Assembly (NCBI GenBank): GCA_051294375.1 | Contig: CM119269.1 | Span: forward strand, 10,289,056-10,353,055 | Direction of reading: 5' to 3' | Length of the DNA: 64,000 nucleotides | Source: Paraspadella gotoi | Taxonomy: Eukaryota; Chaetognatha | Part shown: positions 63,201 to 64,000 of the stretch, one piece after another | Numbering within the stretch: position 1 is the stretch's first letter | How the letters are laid out: each line of letters starts with the position of its first letter | Notes under the pieces: generated by a model | What the model saw: the letters and a program-made list of their open reading frames with translations, nothing else | Databases searched by the model: none | Told to the model about the DNA's origin: nothing | Position numbers and translations under genes: made by a program

Positions 63201-63709
63201 AGCGGATCAATTTTTATTAAGACTCAGTGGAAACGTGGGTCGGGGATGGGTTGAGGGAAATGGAGTTGGGAGCCGACAGAAATATTCATTATATCGAATA
63301 GTGGGGACTGCTGGGTTTTTGACCCTCGAGGCAGAGGGAGCGGAGGGCGCAGTGGGAGCAGAGGGGACCCGGTTGTGCTCAATAGCAGTAAATTTTGCCA
63401 TTTTCAATTTCGACAACGACGATGGCGGCGCAGAAAAAGACGAAGACGGTCGAAAAGGCTGATATTTTTAACGAACAAATATTTATTAATTATTTCCTTC
63501 TTTCGATTCCTGTTTCAAAACGGTTTTCCCCGAACGAAGGCGGTTGTTTTGTTTCGTATTTTCTTCTTTAAAAACAGGATATAAGATTCATGGAGTTCGT
63601 CCATTTACAAGAAACAAAAAAACTAGCGATGGCAAAGAGAGAAGAATTTATGCCTCATGAAGGATATTTGAGAAGGAGCGAGGATTTTCTTTTATTTCTT
63701 TTTTATTTT

Positions 63710-63712
<3 letters not shown>

Positions 63713-63781
<69 letters not shown>

Positions 63782-63800
63782 TCCTTCTTTCCTTCTTTCC
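63713..63800. repeat. (TTTC)n microsatellite
   Basis: About 20 CTTT units, then TTCC variants. Confidence 0.95.
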
Positions 63801-64000
63801 TTCTAAATTTCTCCTGAGAAGCAACATGACCTCCTTTTTTTCGCTTTCCATCCATCGACTTTTCTGCTTCCCACGTTCCCCCTCGACCTCACCTTCTACC
63901 TCACCCACTTCGACCGCAAAAATTCCATTTCCATTCCATTATATTCCGGATATGAACTAAAAAGAAAGAAAAGGAAGTAACCTACCTTCGCCCCGCCCGA

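Noticed and set aside
63235-63462. Possible Ahr PAS-B exon near the window end
   Set aside because: The frame is Gly/Glu/Ala-rich, lacks any PAS-B residues and has no phase-2 acceptor.

Overview
This looks like invertebrate nuclear DNA, most likely arthropod and possibly crustacean. Genes are split by GT-AG introns of 90 bp to 18 kb. Coding exons are GC-richer islands in AT-rich DNA, and (CT)n/(AG)n, (TTTC)n, (CGA)n and other microsatellites are extremely dense. There are no bacterial-style operons. Nine runs of N mark scaffold gaps, and several stretches are error-rich second copies of neighbouring clean sequence, so part of the window is assembly noise.

Two genes can be read exon by exon with matching splice phases. 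(1) On the plus strand, the 5' two thirds of an aryl hydrocarbon receptor gene (Ahr, the orthologue of Drosophila spineless) runs from 29146 to 58955 in seven coding exons: the N-terminal YATKRRRR motif, bHLH and PAS-A. PAS-B and the transactivation region must lie beyond 64000. (2) On the minus strand, a complete six-exon gene runs from 20553 to 15071. It encodes a predicted type II membrane protein: a short cytoplasmic tail, one membrane segment, a long stalk of 18-residue repeats that mostly begin with an N-x-T glycosylation site, and a roughly 170-residue C-terminal globular domain spread over four exons. I cannot name this family. It is the best candidate in the window for an undescribed protein. 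A third, tentative two-exon gene for a 64-residue protein lies on the minus strand at 25436-24064, starting in a CpG-rich block that holds a perfect CRE (TGACGTCA).

Layout: 1-7.8 kb is AT-rich repeat DNA (a repeat of about 150 bp in five copies, a (GGAC)n array, a small hairpin). 7.8-13.6 kb is a 5.8-kb palindrome whose arms carry decayed transposon coding sequence, a 137-138-bp satellite with embedded TTAGGG repeats and a string of short dyads. 15-20.6 kb is the membrane-stalk gene, with a 16-bp minisatellite in its first intron. 21-29 kb holds CpG-rich promoter-like blocks and the small gene. 29-59 kb is Ahr, and its third intron (33.6-51.8 kb) is filled with a duplicated, partly inverted and error-rich block set. 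59.9-63.0 kb is another large inverted repeat. Two hammerhead-ribozyme-like motifs (11.2 and 21.2 kb) sit in related non-autonomous elements.

The two main genes point away from each other (minus gene left, Ahr right). Nothing in the sequence links their functions.
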